This document shows, one piece after another, positions 52,920 to 61,242 of a stretch of DNA of 62,000 nt. The first letter of the stretch is position 1, and each line of letters starts with the position of its first letter. The translations under genes were made by a program, and so were the position numbers. The DNA is from Zygnema cylindricum. Its lineage: Eukaryota; Streptophyta; Zygnematophyceae; Zygnematales; Zygnemataceae. The notes under the pieces were generated by a model. That model did no database searches and was not told the origin of the DNA. It was given only the letters and a program-made list of their open reading frames with translations. The stretch spans positions 1 through 62,000 of the forward strand of contig JBBHKE010003420.1 of assembly GCA_037447655.1 (NCBI GenBank), read 5' to 3'.

Positions 52920-54991
52920 GTTTTTTTATTTTTGACTCCAACCTATTTTTTGTGGCTCCAGGAAGGAAAACAATGGAGGAGGACAGGGAAACTCTTGAAG
53001 ACGTGAATGGTCTCTTTCACTCCCCCCCTCTCCCTCTCCTCCCTTTTTTCTCTCCCTCTATCGCTCTTATGTCCCTCCAATCCATCCCTCCCTCTCTCCT
53101 TTCCCCTCCTTTCCTGTCTCCCTCCTTCCCTCCCCCCTCTTCCTCTTTCCCTCTCCCCTTGCCCTCACCTTTGGCCCTCTCTCTTTTCCCCCATTTTTCA
53201 CCCTCTCTATCTCTCCCTCTCTCCTTTCCCTCACCCTCTGCCCCTCTCTTTCCCCCCATTTTTCACCCTCTCTATCTCCCCCTCTCTCTCATCATCTATC
53301 TCCCCCTCTCCGTCTCTTCTACATTTTTCTCTCTTAAATCTCTCTCACCTACCTCTCTGTCTCCTGCCTCTCTCTCTCTTCCGCCTCTTGCCTGCTTCTC
53401 TCCTTCTCGACCTCTCCCGTCTCGTATTAAATTGGATTTTGAATCACACTATTTTTTTTTTTGCAGGGCGGGAAACAATGGAGGAGGATAGGGAAACGCT
53501 TGAAGACGGAAGAGGTCTCTCTCTCTTCTCTCTCTCATCTTCTCACCACGCTCTCTCACTCATCGCCCTCAGTCTCTCCCGTTCTTTCTCGCTGTCCCGC
53601 TCAATTTGATCTCCCACTCTTGTTCTCTCTCTCTCCCTCTTACCCTCTCTCTCCCTCCTCTCTCCCAATCTCTTCCTCATTCTCTCTCTTTCTCGCCCTC
53701 CATCTTTCATTTCCCCCCCTCTCTCTCTCTTTCTATTTCACATAAAACATCTCTTCTTTACCCTGCTCTCTTTCATCATCATATCTTGTTATCCCTGTTC
53801 CCTCTATACTTGTCATCTTGTCTTTGTCGCTTTAAAATGGGTTGAACACTGGACACTCCTCGTCCTCCACCTCCTTTCTCTCTTACCCTCTCCCTTCTAT
53901 CTCACCCTCTCCCTAAACCATCCCCTCTTTTCCCCACCTCCCCCCTCCCCTCCTCCTCCCTTCTCCCCCCCCCTTCCCCCCCTCCCTCCCTCGTCCCAGA
54001 GCTCCTCCGCGGTTCTCTCCAGCCCTCCGGCGTCACGTGCATTGATGGGCGATGCGGCGTTCCCGGTTACTCCAGGCGCGTAATGCTCGGGTGAGGACCT
54101 GGGCTGGGAGAGGGAACCAGGAGCTGGCTGAGGGGGAGGGAGAAAAACGGGGGTGAGGGAGAAAGGAAAGGTTGGAACTATCAGAATCGTGATTTGACTT
54201 CTATAGGGTAGGGGAGGGGAGGGATTTGGGGAGGGTTTAGGAGTTACAAAGGTTACAATGAATTCGGAGCGGTTTTTGGATCCAGGTTTCGGGGATCATT
54301 GGGAGGTTTTGTGTTTTTTTTATCAGTTGGAAAATTAAAATTATTTGGAGGTCCTGCAATATATCAACCTCCGAATATTAAGTTTTTGGGAAAATTTGAA
54401 ATAATTAACCGTTTTTCAATCAGAATGTTACGATGATTTTTTACTTTTCATTTTGATTAATATTATTTGATGGGTTATTAGCAAGGCGAACGATCTAGCC
54501 GCATAGGGAAACTCTCGAGGATGCTGGAGGTCTCTCTCTCCCTCTCTCTCCCTCTCTCTTCGTCTTTTTTCGCTACCTCTCCTCGTCTCCCTCTCCTTCA
54601 CTCTCCCTCCTCTCTCCCTCTCTCTCCGCCTCTCTTCCCCTCTCCCCACCTCCCCCTCTCTCCCCTTTTTCTCCCGCTCTCTCCCCCTCTCTCTTTCGCC
54701 CTCTGTGTCCCTTTCCCTTTTTCCCTCCCCCCTCTCTCCTTATCTCTTCCTCTCCCTCCCTCTCTCTTTCTCCCCTCTCAACACCTTCACTCCCTCTCTC
54801 CATCTCTTCTTTCTCATCCATTCTGTAATTGCTAAGGCTTGACTATTGGCAAAAAAAATCAAAGGATTTTGTTTGTTTTTGTTTGTTTTTTTTTTCAACA
54901 TTGTCTCTGCTTTAATTCATATTTTTGTTTTAATTTATATTTTTCTTTCTGCTTTTTTTATTGTTTTTATGTCGCAGAAGGATTTCTTTAA
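47569..54991 (+). CDS. Microexon gene copy B: predicted secreted modular-repeat protein
   Basis: I do not recognise the family. The model has 13 intact coding exons: a 130-nt first exon with signal peptide, a 45-nt exon 2, a 123-nt cysteine exon, seven intact microexons of 42-48 nt, two 63-nt cysteine exons and a terminal exon. Four further units are degenerate. Every internal exon starts after AG, ends before GT, has a length divisible by three and sits in phase 1, so any subset can be skipped without changing the frame. The mature protein would be an acidic, probably helical string of GRxTMEEDRETLED modules broken by cysteine modules. It is presumably exported through the secretory pathway. 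Splicing has not been verified, and a role cannot be stated. Confidence 0.65.
48192..48236 (+). CDS. Copy B exon 2 (45 nt)
   Basis: Flanked by TCTTTCAG and GTAAAACC. It encodes PLGATGRHLLQDSR in phase 1-1, joined to exon 1 through a GAT codon. Confidence 0.75.
48725..48847 (+). CDS. Copy B exon 3, cysteine module (123 nt)
   Basis: Flanked by GCAACCAG and GTATGG. In phase 1-1 it contains RYCPESRPFLSGG and RCYQTCPFRGTCTYA, four cysteines in total. The C-x3-C-x5-C pattern is identical to copy A. Read through without splicing, it would end at a TAA 17 bp later. Confidence 0.65.
49215..49262 (+). CDS. Copy B microexon m1 (48 nt)
   Basis: Flanked by TTTCCAG and GTTTCT. It encodes GRRTMEEDRETLEVVE. 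Confidence 0.7.
49457..49498 (+). CDS. Copy B microexon m2 (42 nt)
   Basis: Flanked by TTTCCAG and GTCTCT. It encodes GRETMEEDREMLEA. Confidence 0.75.
49822..49850 (+). other. Conserved block with strong acceptor (possible poison exon)
   Basis: TGTGTAGATATGTGTATA at the end of a long CT tract recurs at 39,756, 41,984 and 52,164. Read after the AG in phase 1 it gives DMC(V/I) and a stop in the copies at 39,756 and 52,164. It could be an alternative terminal exon or simply a conserved intron motif. Confidence 0.35.
50101..50163 (+). CDS. Copy B 63-nt exon c2
   Basis: Flanked by CCTTCAG and GTCGGA. It encodes ACLLLRNEKAKALCII then AAGRR in phase 1-1. The same exon recurs at 52,460 and, in copy A, at 42,227. 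Confidence 0.7.
50580..50615 (+). pseudogene. Copy B microexon m3, degenerate
   Basis: The module QTMEDRETIEDA is readable, but bases are missing at both ends, so the acceptor phase and the donor no longer fit the series. Confidence 0.55.
50701..50748 (+). CDS. Copy B microexon m4 (48 nt)
   Basis: Flanked by GAACCAG and GTGTTT. It encodes GRKTMEEDRETLEDVN. Confidence 0.7.
51284..51331 (+). CDS. Copy B microexon m5 (48 nt)
   Basis: Flanked by TTTGCAG and GTCTCT. It encodes GRETMEKDRETLEDAG. Confidence 0.7.
51608..51652 (+). CDS. Copy B microexon m6 (45 nt)
   Basis: Flanked by TTTCCAG and GTCTCT. It encodes GRETMEEGREMLLEA, with one extra leucine relative to m2. Confidence 0.7.
52460..52522 (+). 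CDS. Copy B 63-nt exon c3
   Basis: Flanked by CTCTCCAG and GTCAGA. It encodes ACLLLKSEKAKALCII then AAGRR in phase 1-1. Confidence 0.7.
52834..52876 (+). pseudogene. Copy B microexon m7, donor replaced by a (TC)n repeat
   Basis: After CTTCCTAG the module GRKAMDDIETIEDI is open, but the 3' end runs into a (TC)n microsatellite (about 52,873-52,913) and the GT donor is gone. Confidence 0.6.
52962..53009 (+). CDS. Copy B microexon m8 (48 nt)
   Basis: Flanked by GGCTCCAG and GTCTCT. It encodes GRKTMEEDRETLEDVN, the same protein module as m4, with silent differences at the DNA level. Confidence 0.7.
53467..53514 (+). CDS. Copy B microexon m9 (48 nt)
   Basis: Flanked by TTTTGCAG and GTCTCT. It encodes GRETMEEDRETLEDGR, whose end resembles exon 2 (LLEDGR). 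Confidence 0.7.
54023..54093 (+). pseudogene. Copy B third cysteine-type exon, diverged
   Basis: It follows CTCTCCAG and begins CCCTCCGG like exon 3. In phase 1 it meets a TGA after seven codons. In phase 0 it stays open and gives TCIDGRCGVPGYSRR. I treat it as a degenerate or alternative exon. Confidence 0.45.
54482..54529 (+). pseudogene. Copy B microexon m10 with in-frame stop
   Basis: The length (48 nt), acceptor (TTATTAG), donor (GTCTCT) and end (RETLEDAG) are kept, but the fifth full codon is TAG (54,496-54,498). Inclusion would end the protein after ARRTI. Confidence 0.6.
54978..54991 (+). CDS. Copy B terminal exon, coding part
   Basis: After TCGCAG the phase-1 frame gives EGFL and TAA. 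The following 3' UTR is conserved with copy A up to about 55,950, including TTTTGTAATACAATTAGAG. Confidence 0.55.
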
Positions 54992-55959
54992 GAAAGTAGT
55001 ACGATTCAAAAGTGTGGACTTTTCCGCGGACAAAATTTTGCATTTTTTTTCAAAACCTTTTTTTTTCTATATTTTGTAATACAATTAGAGCCGAGATGTT
55101 CTACGGAACAAGTACCTCTAATGTTGGGTCTTTAGAATTTTGGGGTTTAAAATGGGGATAGATTTGTAGACAGGGGATGGGGCGCGTGAAAGAGAGAGTG
55201 AGAGAGGGAGAGGACGGGAGATTCTTTTTTGTTTTTTTGTTTGTACACTTTCTGTTTCAACTTTAGCCCATTTAGACTCGTTTTTAAGTTCAAATGGTGT
55301 CTTAGTTTGTTAGTCTTTTTTTGTTTTTTGGGGGTGGATTTTTACAAACCTTCTCCTATTTTTTGATAATCAAGGAAATATAGTTTTCATACTTCATTGA
55401 TGGAATGATGACGGTTGGATTGAAATAGTATTTTTTTTTTTTTAGAGAAAGTCACATGAAATTGACAATTTGGTTTTTGTTTTACCATATATTATCACAT
55501 CCTTTTTTGTCCTTTATGAGGTAGTTGTCGGTACTTCATATCGTACCAACAAATAATTACTCTTTTAAGATAAAAAAAAAAGAAAAAAAAAGAAAAAAAA
55601 AGAAACACGTTCATTAAATTATGCCGTCCTCATTTCTCTTTCTTTTTCCTTTCGTTTGAAAAGAACTGTGAAAACTCAACATTTTGTTTTGCCTGTGGAG
55701 ACATAATCTTACTAGCTTATTCTTCAATTTTTTTAATTATCTGGATTGTTTGGACGTCATAATAGAAAAACGATAAGGTAAAGAATCGATGATACAGAGG
55801 AATAAAGGAAATTAAATAGCATTTTTGACCATATCAAGTATGTAGAGATTCCATTCCACCAAAAGTGATAGGGTCGTTGAGTTAGAATATGGACATCATC
55901 AACAATAAAACGAGAAATAATGGTAGGTGCCGGCAAAGGCCAACTACCCAAATATGTTG

Positions 55960-57189
55960 TTGGCGTAATGTTGATAGTTTGGTTATTTGGTTTACGGCGA
56001 TAAACAATAAAATTGGTTTATGGCGATAAAACTTTATCGATAACCAACACTTGTTTTTCAATCACAACCTCGTATTAACAATTTGATAGGTGTGCAATGA
56101 AAAAGTTGTTTGTGACTACACCAACGTTAATAGTGATACATTGAAATCTTAGGTCCAGCATTTCAGCAATCGAGAAGGGATTCTCGGAGCCACGAACCAA
56201 TGGACAAGGCACAGATCGCTATGAAAGCGAAATGAAACAAGTCACAATGGATAGATCACACAAAAGTAGAAAACCCAAATGAAACAAAGCCACAATGGAT
56301 AGATTACAAAAAAGTAGAGAGTAGAGAGAAGATAGAATGCGATAGAAAAAGGTCCCAATGTAGAAAGTAAAAAGGTAGTCTCGTAATTAACTTTGTCACT
56401 TTATAATCAAGGGCCCACAAGGCGAAAGCCTATGTGAATCCGAATAGGTAGTACAATTGTTTGGAAAATCTAATTTGATATTCAATTGATTTACTTCCCT
56501 TGCTAAATTCTAATTTCTTGGGAAGAAATGCTAGTTACCGACAATACGTGAAATGGATTGTTGGCATTTATTGATGAGTAGGTGCTTAGAGCACTTACTC
56601 TACTATTAGCTTCCTAATGTATAAATAAAGAAGCGATCTTGGATGGTCGCACATTTTATACCTTTGTTTTGAGGGACGCCTTCAGGCTATTCTAAAAAAA
56701 CGTTCCTCAGGGAAGCGGTATAAGTCTTGGGACACTGTGTGAATCGGCATTTTGCTCAATTGTTTTCGTTCAACTATGTTGTGAATGTTTGGCTTCCTTG
56801 TATACGTTCGACTACACTTTGGTTTCGTCGGCAGTACTTCTTGTCATCATTCATCATTGTACTACATTGTTAGAGTCTTAACGTCCAAGTAGTTAGTGTA
56901 GTAAGAAATGAGAGGAAGAGACAAAGTTTTGTATGAAGGAGAGTTTCGACGTAATATGTTTGAAGTTGGCCGATGAGATGTGTCAATGAGTAATTTTTTT
57001 GAGTTGTGAATGCTTCCGTTGTGGTAATCTTTTGTGATGTTGCAAGCCATCCAATCATTTGGTGTTAGTAAAAATGATTCGATTTTAGATGGAGGTTTTT
57101 TTTTCTGGTGGATTTTTGATTTTTGGTTTTTGATGGTTTTTTTGGTCAGTTTATGAGGGTCAAAATTTAAGGGCGTTAAATAGTGAGAT
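55960..57189. other. Spacer between copies B and C, possibly LTR-like
   Basis: The similarity to the 3' flank of copy A stops at about 55,955. The next 900 bp begin TGTTGTTGGCG, contain TATAAATAAAG (about 56,621) and have a possible CA end near 56,865, so a solo LTR is possible; no target duplication was found. A 169-codon minus-strand frame (57,371-56,862) has no recognisable domain and low complexity, and I do not call it a gene. Confidence 0.35.
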
Positions 57190-57645
57190 ACGATTCTCAA
57201 CACTAATACCGACTCACGGTGGACTAAACCATTGTGTCGGTTGTCAAATATGCGTGAACATTTATATTTTCCTTTTTGAAAGCCACGACCTAAAAAATTG
57301 CTACCGGTCACGATATTATGCTCATGTGAACACGAATAAACGTTCAAACAACTCAAAATTATCGTCGTCATAACGCTAGTGTGATATAACTAGTGATTTG
57401 CATTGAGGCCCAATGCCGATTTTCGATTTGTACGTCATTTTGAGTACCCGATAATCAATATATCGCCTCGCTATATCAAGAATCTCAATATCACGATATT
57501 TAGCCGAATATATCGACCGATATTATGATATACTTTTTGGCTACATATCGAAGTGACGTTAAGTCATTTTTTTTTTCAAAAGCTCCCTACCCCCCCCCAC
57601 CCCCCGGAGAGTCTTCGTGTCCTCAGTGGTGTTGGGGGGGTGCCA

Positions 57646-58035
57646 TGAAATTATACACAAGAGAAAGATCAATGCATTTGAAAGAGAAATTGATTTGTAT
57701 TTGGGATGATTTCATTAAGTGAGAAGAGTCACTTATATACAAAATATACAGTGCTAATTACTGTGGAGTCTAAACGTTCTACGGTGCACTGTAACAAAGG
57801 TATCTTAGTCTAGATTCTAATAAATGTATGTAAGACAAAAGAAAGACTGGACCGACGGTCAAAGGACTAGACCGACGGTCAAAGGACTTTGTACGTAGAA
57901 AAGACTAGACCGACGTATGTAATGAAAAGTACAAAAGACTGTACCAACGTATAAAAGTACGGACAAGACCACCGACACATATAATGAAAGATACGTATGT
58001 TCCAAAAGTGAATTGACGCTAAATGACTATTAACA
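57646..58035 (-). mobile_element. Family E LTR (minus strand)
   Basis: On the minus strand it runs from TGTTAATAGTCATTTAGCG to TATAATTTCA and is a shortened relative (390 bp) of 37,406-37,930. The sequence beyond its 3' end (57,645 down to about 57,580) begins TGGCACC, the place of a primer-binding site, but no gag follows. It separates the two parts of the upstream region of copy C. Confidence 0.75.
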
Positions 58036-58855
58036 AAAGGTTCCGGATCCGACGCGGCAGGCCGGGTACGGATCGGGTAGGGATTAGGGTAGCAGATTTT
58101 GACCTCTGCCATGTGCTAGAGGTAGCAATCTGGTACCCGAATCTGGCCGTACCTGCATGTTTTTTTTGTTTATTTTGAATTACCTGGCGGAATCAGGCCA
58201 GATCCCAAAATTTGGCACCCGAATCCGTTCCAAATCCGACGTTGTCGTCCGGGTACGGGTCGTGTATGGATTCGGGTACCCGATTGCAACCTCTGCATGG
58301 AGGTAAGCATTTTCCTGCAGTGCAAATTCCAGCCACGTCATTTCCGCTGCTATTGCGTAGATTCCCGGCCTCAATTTCGAACGAAGTTGTACTTGGGAGA
58401 TCCGTACCATCTGAACTTTGGAAGGTTGGTCATGCATGACATTTTACCGTACGATCGAGCAAAGCCATCCAAACGCACGAGATATAGCCATGCTAAAGTT
58501 GCGCCGTACGAAGTGAATCGTACGATTGCAAGGTTGGCCCGGGGTATTGACGCCATGCAGAGCAAATCAGCCGTCGATTAAAAATTTCATCGGAACAATC
58601 ATTCCGCGCCATGAGCTGCTTCAAAGCCGGTCAGCTCTCCGTTGACCTACAGCCTAAGAAAATCAACGGAAAGGCCTTTGACGTTTCACACAGTATTTCT
58701 TGTGTATCTGAAATTGTAAATGTCGAGGAAATGTTTTAGATCATGTCATTTTTGGTGGGTTGAGAGAGTTAGGAGTAACGACAAAAAACAAATACCATAG
58801 TTGAAAGAAGTTGAATTCTAAGCACTGAAGTTGGCTGGCGGAGAGGAAAGCAATC

Positions 58856-58985
58856 ATGGCGAAATCGTTTGTTTTTCGTTTTTTTGTTGTTTTGTGGAGT
58901 TCAATGTTGTTAGCTTCTATGGCTCCGTTGGGTTTCGCGGAATCGGAAAATGTGGAAATGGAAAATGCGTTTACGGGTGATATCA
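58856..58985 (+). CDS. Copy C exon 1: signal peptide
   Basis: It encodes MAKSFVF, a hydrophobic core (RFFVVLWSSMLLASMA), PLGFA and ESENVEMENAFTGDI, with cleavage expected after GFA. The donor is GTACGT at 58,986. Length and phase equal those of copy B. Confidence 0.8.
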
Positions 58986-61242
58986 GTACGTTTTCTTTGT
59001 AAGCGGTTATTTGTTAATTCTTGTTTTTTCGTTCTATTCTTTATATTGTTGTTTTGTTGCTGTTTTTTTTTTGAATCTTGTACCATGTTATGCTCAGTAT
59101 TGGTGAGGATTTTGAAGTCTTACTTCTATGGTGTTATAAAGTAGAAGTTTTATAGGGACTGTTGAAATTTGGTAAGAACCTTACTGCATAAGAAAAACAG
59201 CTTAACAGTTATTAACAAATGCGAAGATTATTATTTTTTTCCCTATTCTATGAAAGTTGACTATGATCACTGTTAATCCCACCTGTATTTTTTTTTCAGA
59301 AAAACGATCATTCAGTTTTGTTTATTTTTTTTCTGTTGATGAAGGAATCTTAATATTAGACTGATCTGTTTCCATGTGTTCCATGTTCCTGTTGGAGGAA
59401 TGTCCACTTCGGACTCCACACGTGTGTATCGCAGTAAATGCTGGTCACGCCAGTGCGCCGTTCATTACCGTAAATTCGGTTTCAGGCGCTTGCATGCACA
59501 ATCGGCCGGGTAGCTCAGTTGGTAGAGCTAGTGTATGTCTAACACAAGGTCCCGGGTTCGATCCCCGGCTTGGCCATATAACCAAAGTTTTCACTTTGGC
59601 GCCCATGCGATATGTTGAATATCGCCGATCCTCATCTGTCCTGTATTCTGTTTTTCATTTCCTATTTTCAGATCCGTTAGGCGCAACTGGGCGACATCTT
59701 CTCGAAGACGGCCGTGGTAAAACCCAACACTCCACAAAAAGAACAAAGGGAATCGCAATTATCTTTCTCAAAACCAAAAATAGTGGAAATTTTCTCCAAA
59801 TAAATTTCTTTCTCTCATTCCATCTAGATTCCTTTGAGTTTCGTAAAGCATGTATCGCATGTAACTTCTAAATATATTTGCAAAAGTGTAAATGCAAAAC
59901 TGTACATGATATCAACATTTGTAAACGTTTAGTGTTCCTAATGGTGATTATTACGAAATTATTGATTGATATCATTTGTGGATTGACATTGTTAGTGTGA
60001 AGAATCATTCTGTTGTTGTAAATTGATGTAAATTAGTCTGGATCAGCGATCTTTAATCCTTGTGGATAAAAGACACGAATTTGACCAAGTGTTTATTTTC
60101 AGCGAATCTCTTGTTCTACTATTTCCCCCTCCATATGCCACTCTCTCTTCCTCGTCTCTCCCTCTTCCACTTCTTTTTCTCTACCTCCCTCTCTCCTTTA
60201 CGTCCCTACCCCTCCCCCTCCCCTTTCCCCTCTCACCCAGACCTCCAGAGCCGACGTCGTCGCAGCTCCGCAGAGTTCCGCCCCTACCTGTCCCGCGGGC
60301 GGTGGGATGAATACTGTCCGTACCGCCGCCGTTGCATATACACTGCCCTTTATCCCTTATCTCCTTGTCTCCCCTGTCTCCCTTGTTACCCCGTCTCCCC
60401 TATTCCCTTGTCCCCCCTATTCCCCTGTCTCACCTGTCTCCTTGTCTTCCCTGTCTTCTTGTCTCCCTTGTTCACCTGTAGGGGTTTGTGGAGGGGTTTT
60501 GAGAAGGGTTTTAGGGAGGTTTAGCAAACGGGAGGGGGTGGGGAGGGAGGAAGCGAGGGGTTTGTGGAGGGGTTTTGGGAAGGGTTTTAGGGAGGTTTAT
60601 GGGGAGGGCAGTGTTTTGGGGAAGGGAGAGGTTTGGCACCAGATTGTGAGATTGGAAGCTACACTGCTCATCATTATTAGTGCTATTTCTTTTATTTCGC
60701 CACTTAAAGCATCATTTCTCCGTACACACTTGTCGGATTGTGAAACGGAGACTGACAATAGGAAGGTGAGAATCTTGCCTTCCAATAGCAGCTATCGGAT
60801 CGACATCCCGACAAGTGTGGACGAAGTAAAATGTTTTAAATGGCGAGAAAAACTTTAACGTTAAAAACGATGAGCGGTGTAGCTTTCAAGAGGGTTTTGG
60901 GGAGGGTTTTCAAATAGTTTTTTGGGAGGTTTTTTGAGGAGTTTCAAGTGTTTGGGGGATGCATTTTGGGAAGGTTTTGGGGAAGGGAGGGTTTTGAGGG
61001 GGGGGGGGGGTTTTGAGGGAGGGGGGGGGGGGGGGGGGGGGGGTGGGGTGGGTGGGAAGGTAGGATTTTGGGGAGACTTTTGGTGAGGTTTCTCGGAATT
61101 TTAGGGAGTGGATGGTTATGGAGACGTATTTTTTTTCATCATCTCAATATTTTTTAAAATTACCTTTTTCCTTCCACTTTTTTTATATCGGTTTCATGAT
61201 GCAGAACGAGTTTTTTCCAAAGGATCTTTATTCAAAGTTTGA
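58856..61242 (+). CDS. Microexon gene copy C, condensed
   Basis: Exon 1 (58,856-58,985), exon 2 (59,672-59,716), an exon-3 remnant (from 60,241) and a terminal exon (61,205-61,242) are present in the same phase as copy B. All 42-48-nt microexons and 63-nt exons are absent, so the copy could encode only a short secreted peptide. Intron 1 is enlarged by a 246-bp insertion with a tRNA-like sequence. The exon-3 donor is lost in an expansion of CTCCCTTGTC repeats. A transcript that joins exon 2 to the terminal exon would still be in frame. Confidence 0.55.
59393..59638 (+). mobile_element. 246-bp insertion in copy C intron 1
   Basis: Copies A and B run uninterrupted through CCATGTTCCGTATT. In copy C the insertion lies between TCCTGT (59,387-59,392) and TCCTGT (59,639-59,644), a likely 6-bp target duplication. 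It holds a tRNA-like sequence in its middle and two small hairpins after it (CCAAAGTTTTCACTTTGG and GATATGTTGAATATC). It could be a SINE or a related tRNA-bearing element. Confidence 0.7.
59504..59576 (+). tRNA. tRNA-like sequence, predicted anticodon GUC
   Basis: 73 nt fold as a cloverleaf: acceptor GGCCGGG/CTTGGCC with two G-T pairs, D arm GCTC/GAGC, anticodon stem AGTGT/ACACA with the outer pair mismatched, and T arm CCGGG/CCCGG with TTCGATC. The loop ATGTCTA gives GUC (Asp), but position 37 is U, which is unusual, and the body does not look like plant tRNA-Asp. It may be a SINE head rather than a working tRNA gene. Confidence 0.55.
59672..59716 (+). CDS. Copy C exon 2 (45 nt)
   Basis: Flanked by TATTTTCAG and GTAAAACC. 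It encodes PLGATGRHLLEDGR, joined to exon 1 through an AAT codon. Confidence 0.7.
60241..60340 (+). pseudogene. Copy C exon 3 remnant
   Basis: After CACCCAG the phase-1 frame gives EFRPYLSRGRWDEYCPYRR and RCIYT. Compared with copies A and B, one cysteine is replaced by W and the end with the donor is missing. Confidence 0.55.
60340..60480 (+). repeat. CTCCCTTGTC-type minisatellite
   Basis: Imperfect copies of about 10-18 bp (CCTTGTCTCCC, CCTGTCTCC) fill 60,340-60,478 where the end of exon 3 should be. G-rich GGGTTTTGGGG runs follow from 60,480. Confidence 0.7.
60662..60879. mobile_element. MITE 3 / foldback element in copy C
   Basis: TA target dinucleotides (60,660-60,661 and 60,880-60,881) flank an element whose ends CACTGCTCATCATTATTAG and CACCGCTCATCGTTTTTAA are imperfect inverted repeats. 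The pairing continues inward for about 85 bp (ACACTTGTCGG against CCGACAAGTGT). Its termini resemble MITEs 1 and 2. Confidence 0.75.
60992..61051 (+). repeat. Long G runs
   Basis: Almost uninterrupted G (about 61,022-61,042 without a break) within the G-rich part of the copy C intron. Run length may be unreliable in the assembly. Confidence 0.8.
61205..61242 (+). CDS. Copy C terminal exon, coding part
   Basis: After GATGCAG the phase-1 frame gives ERVFSKGSLFKV and TGA. A short insertion relative to copies A and B removes their early stop. The similarity in the following 3' region continues to about 61,700. Confidence 0.5.

Larger units (their letters stand above)
38441..54800 (+). repeat. 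Polypyrimidine introns and G-rich tracts of the microexon array
   Basis: Most introns are CT-rich on the plus strand, made of variations of CTCTCCCT (for example 39,360-39,600, 40,727-41,170, 50,750-51,240 and 51,660-51,960). Just downstream of each 123-nt or 63-nt exon, and of the degenerate one at 54,023, the strand switches to GGGAGGGG and GGTTTTGGGG runs (38,750-38,880, 40,220-40,300, 42,300-42,375, 50,170-50,290, 52,530-52,620, 54,100-54,260). The upstream CT and downstream G tracts are complementary in type and could pair across the exon. The G runs could form quadruplexes. Confidence 0.85.

Noticed and set aside
56862-57371. 169-codon minus-strand frame between copies B and C
   Set aside because: No recognisable domain, and the sequence includes low-complexity runs. 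It overlaps sequence that aligns weakly with non-coding spacer upstream of copy B.
59504-59576. tRNA-Val (anticodon AAC) reading of the tRNA-like sequence
   Set aside because: The GTCTAACAC segment resembles plant tRNA-Val, but an AAC anticodon leaves the anticodon stem unpaired, while the GUC reading gives four of five pairs.
59387-59644. LTR or TRIM interpretation of the 246-bp insertion (TGTTGG start)
   Set aside because: A TG...CA frame can be drawn, but the flanks next to it do not match, whereas TCCTGT on both sides does.
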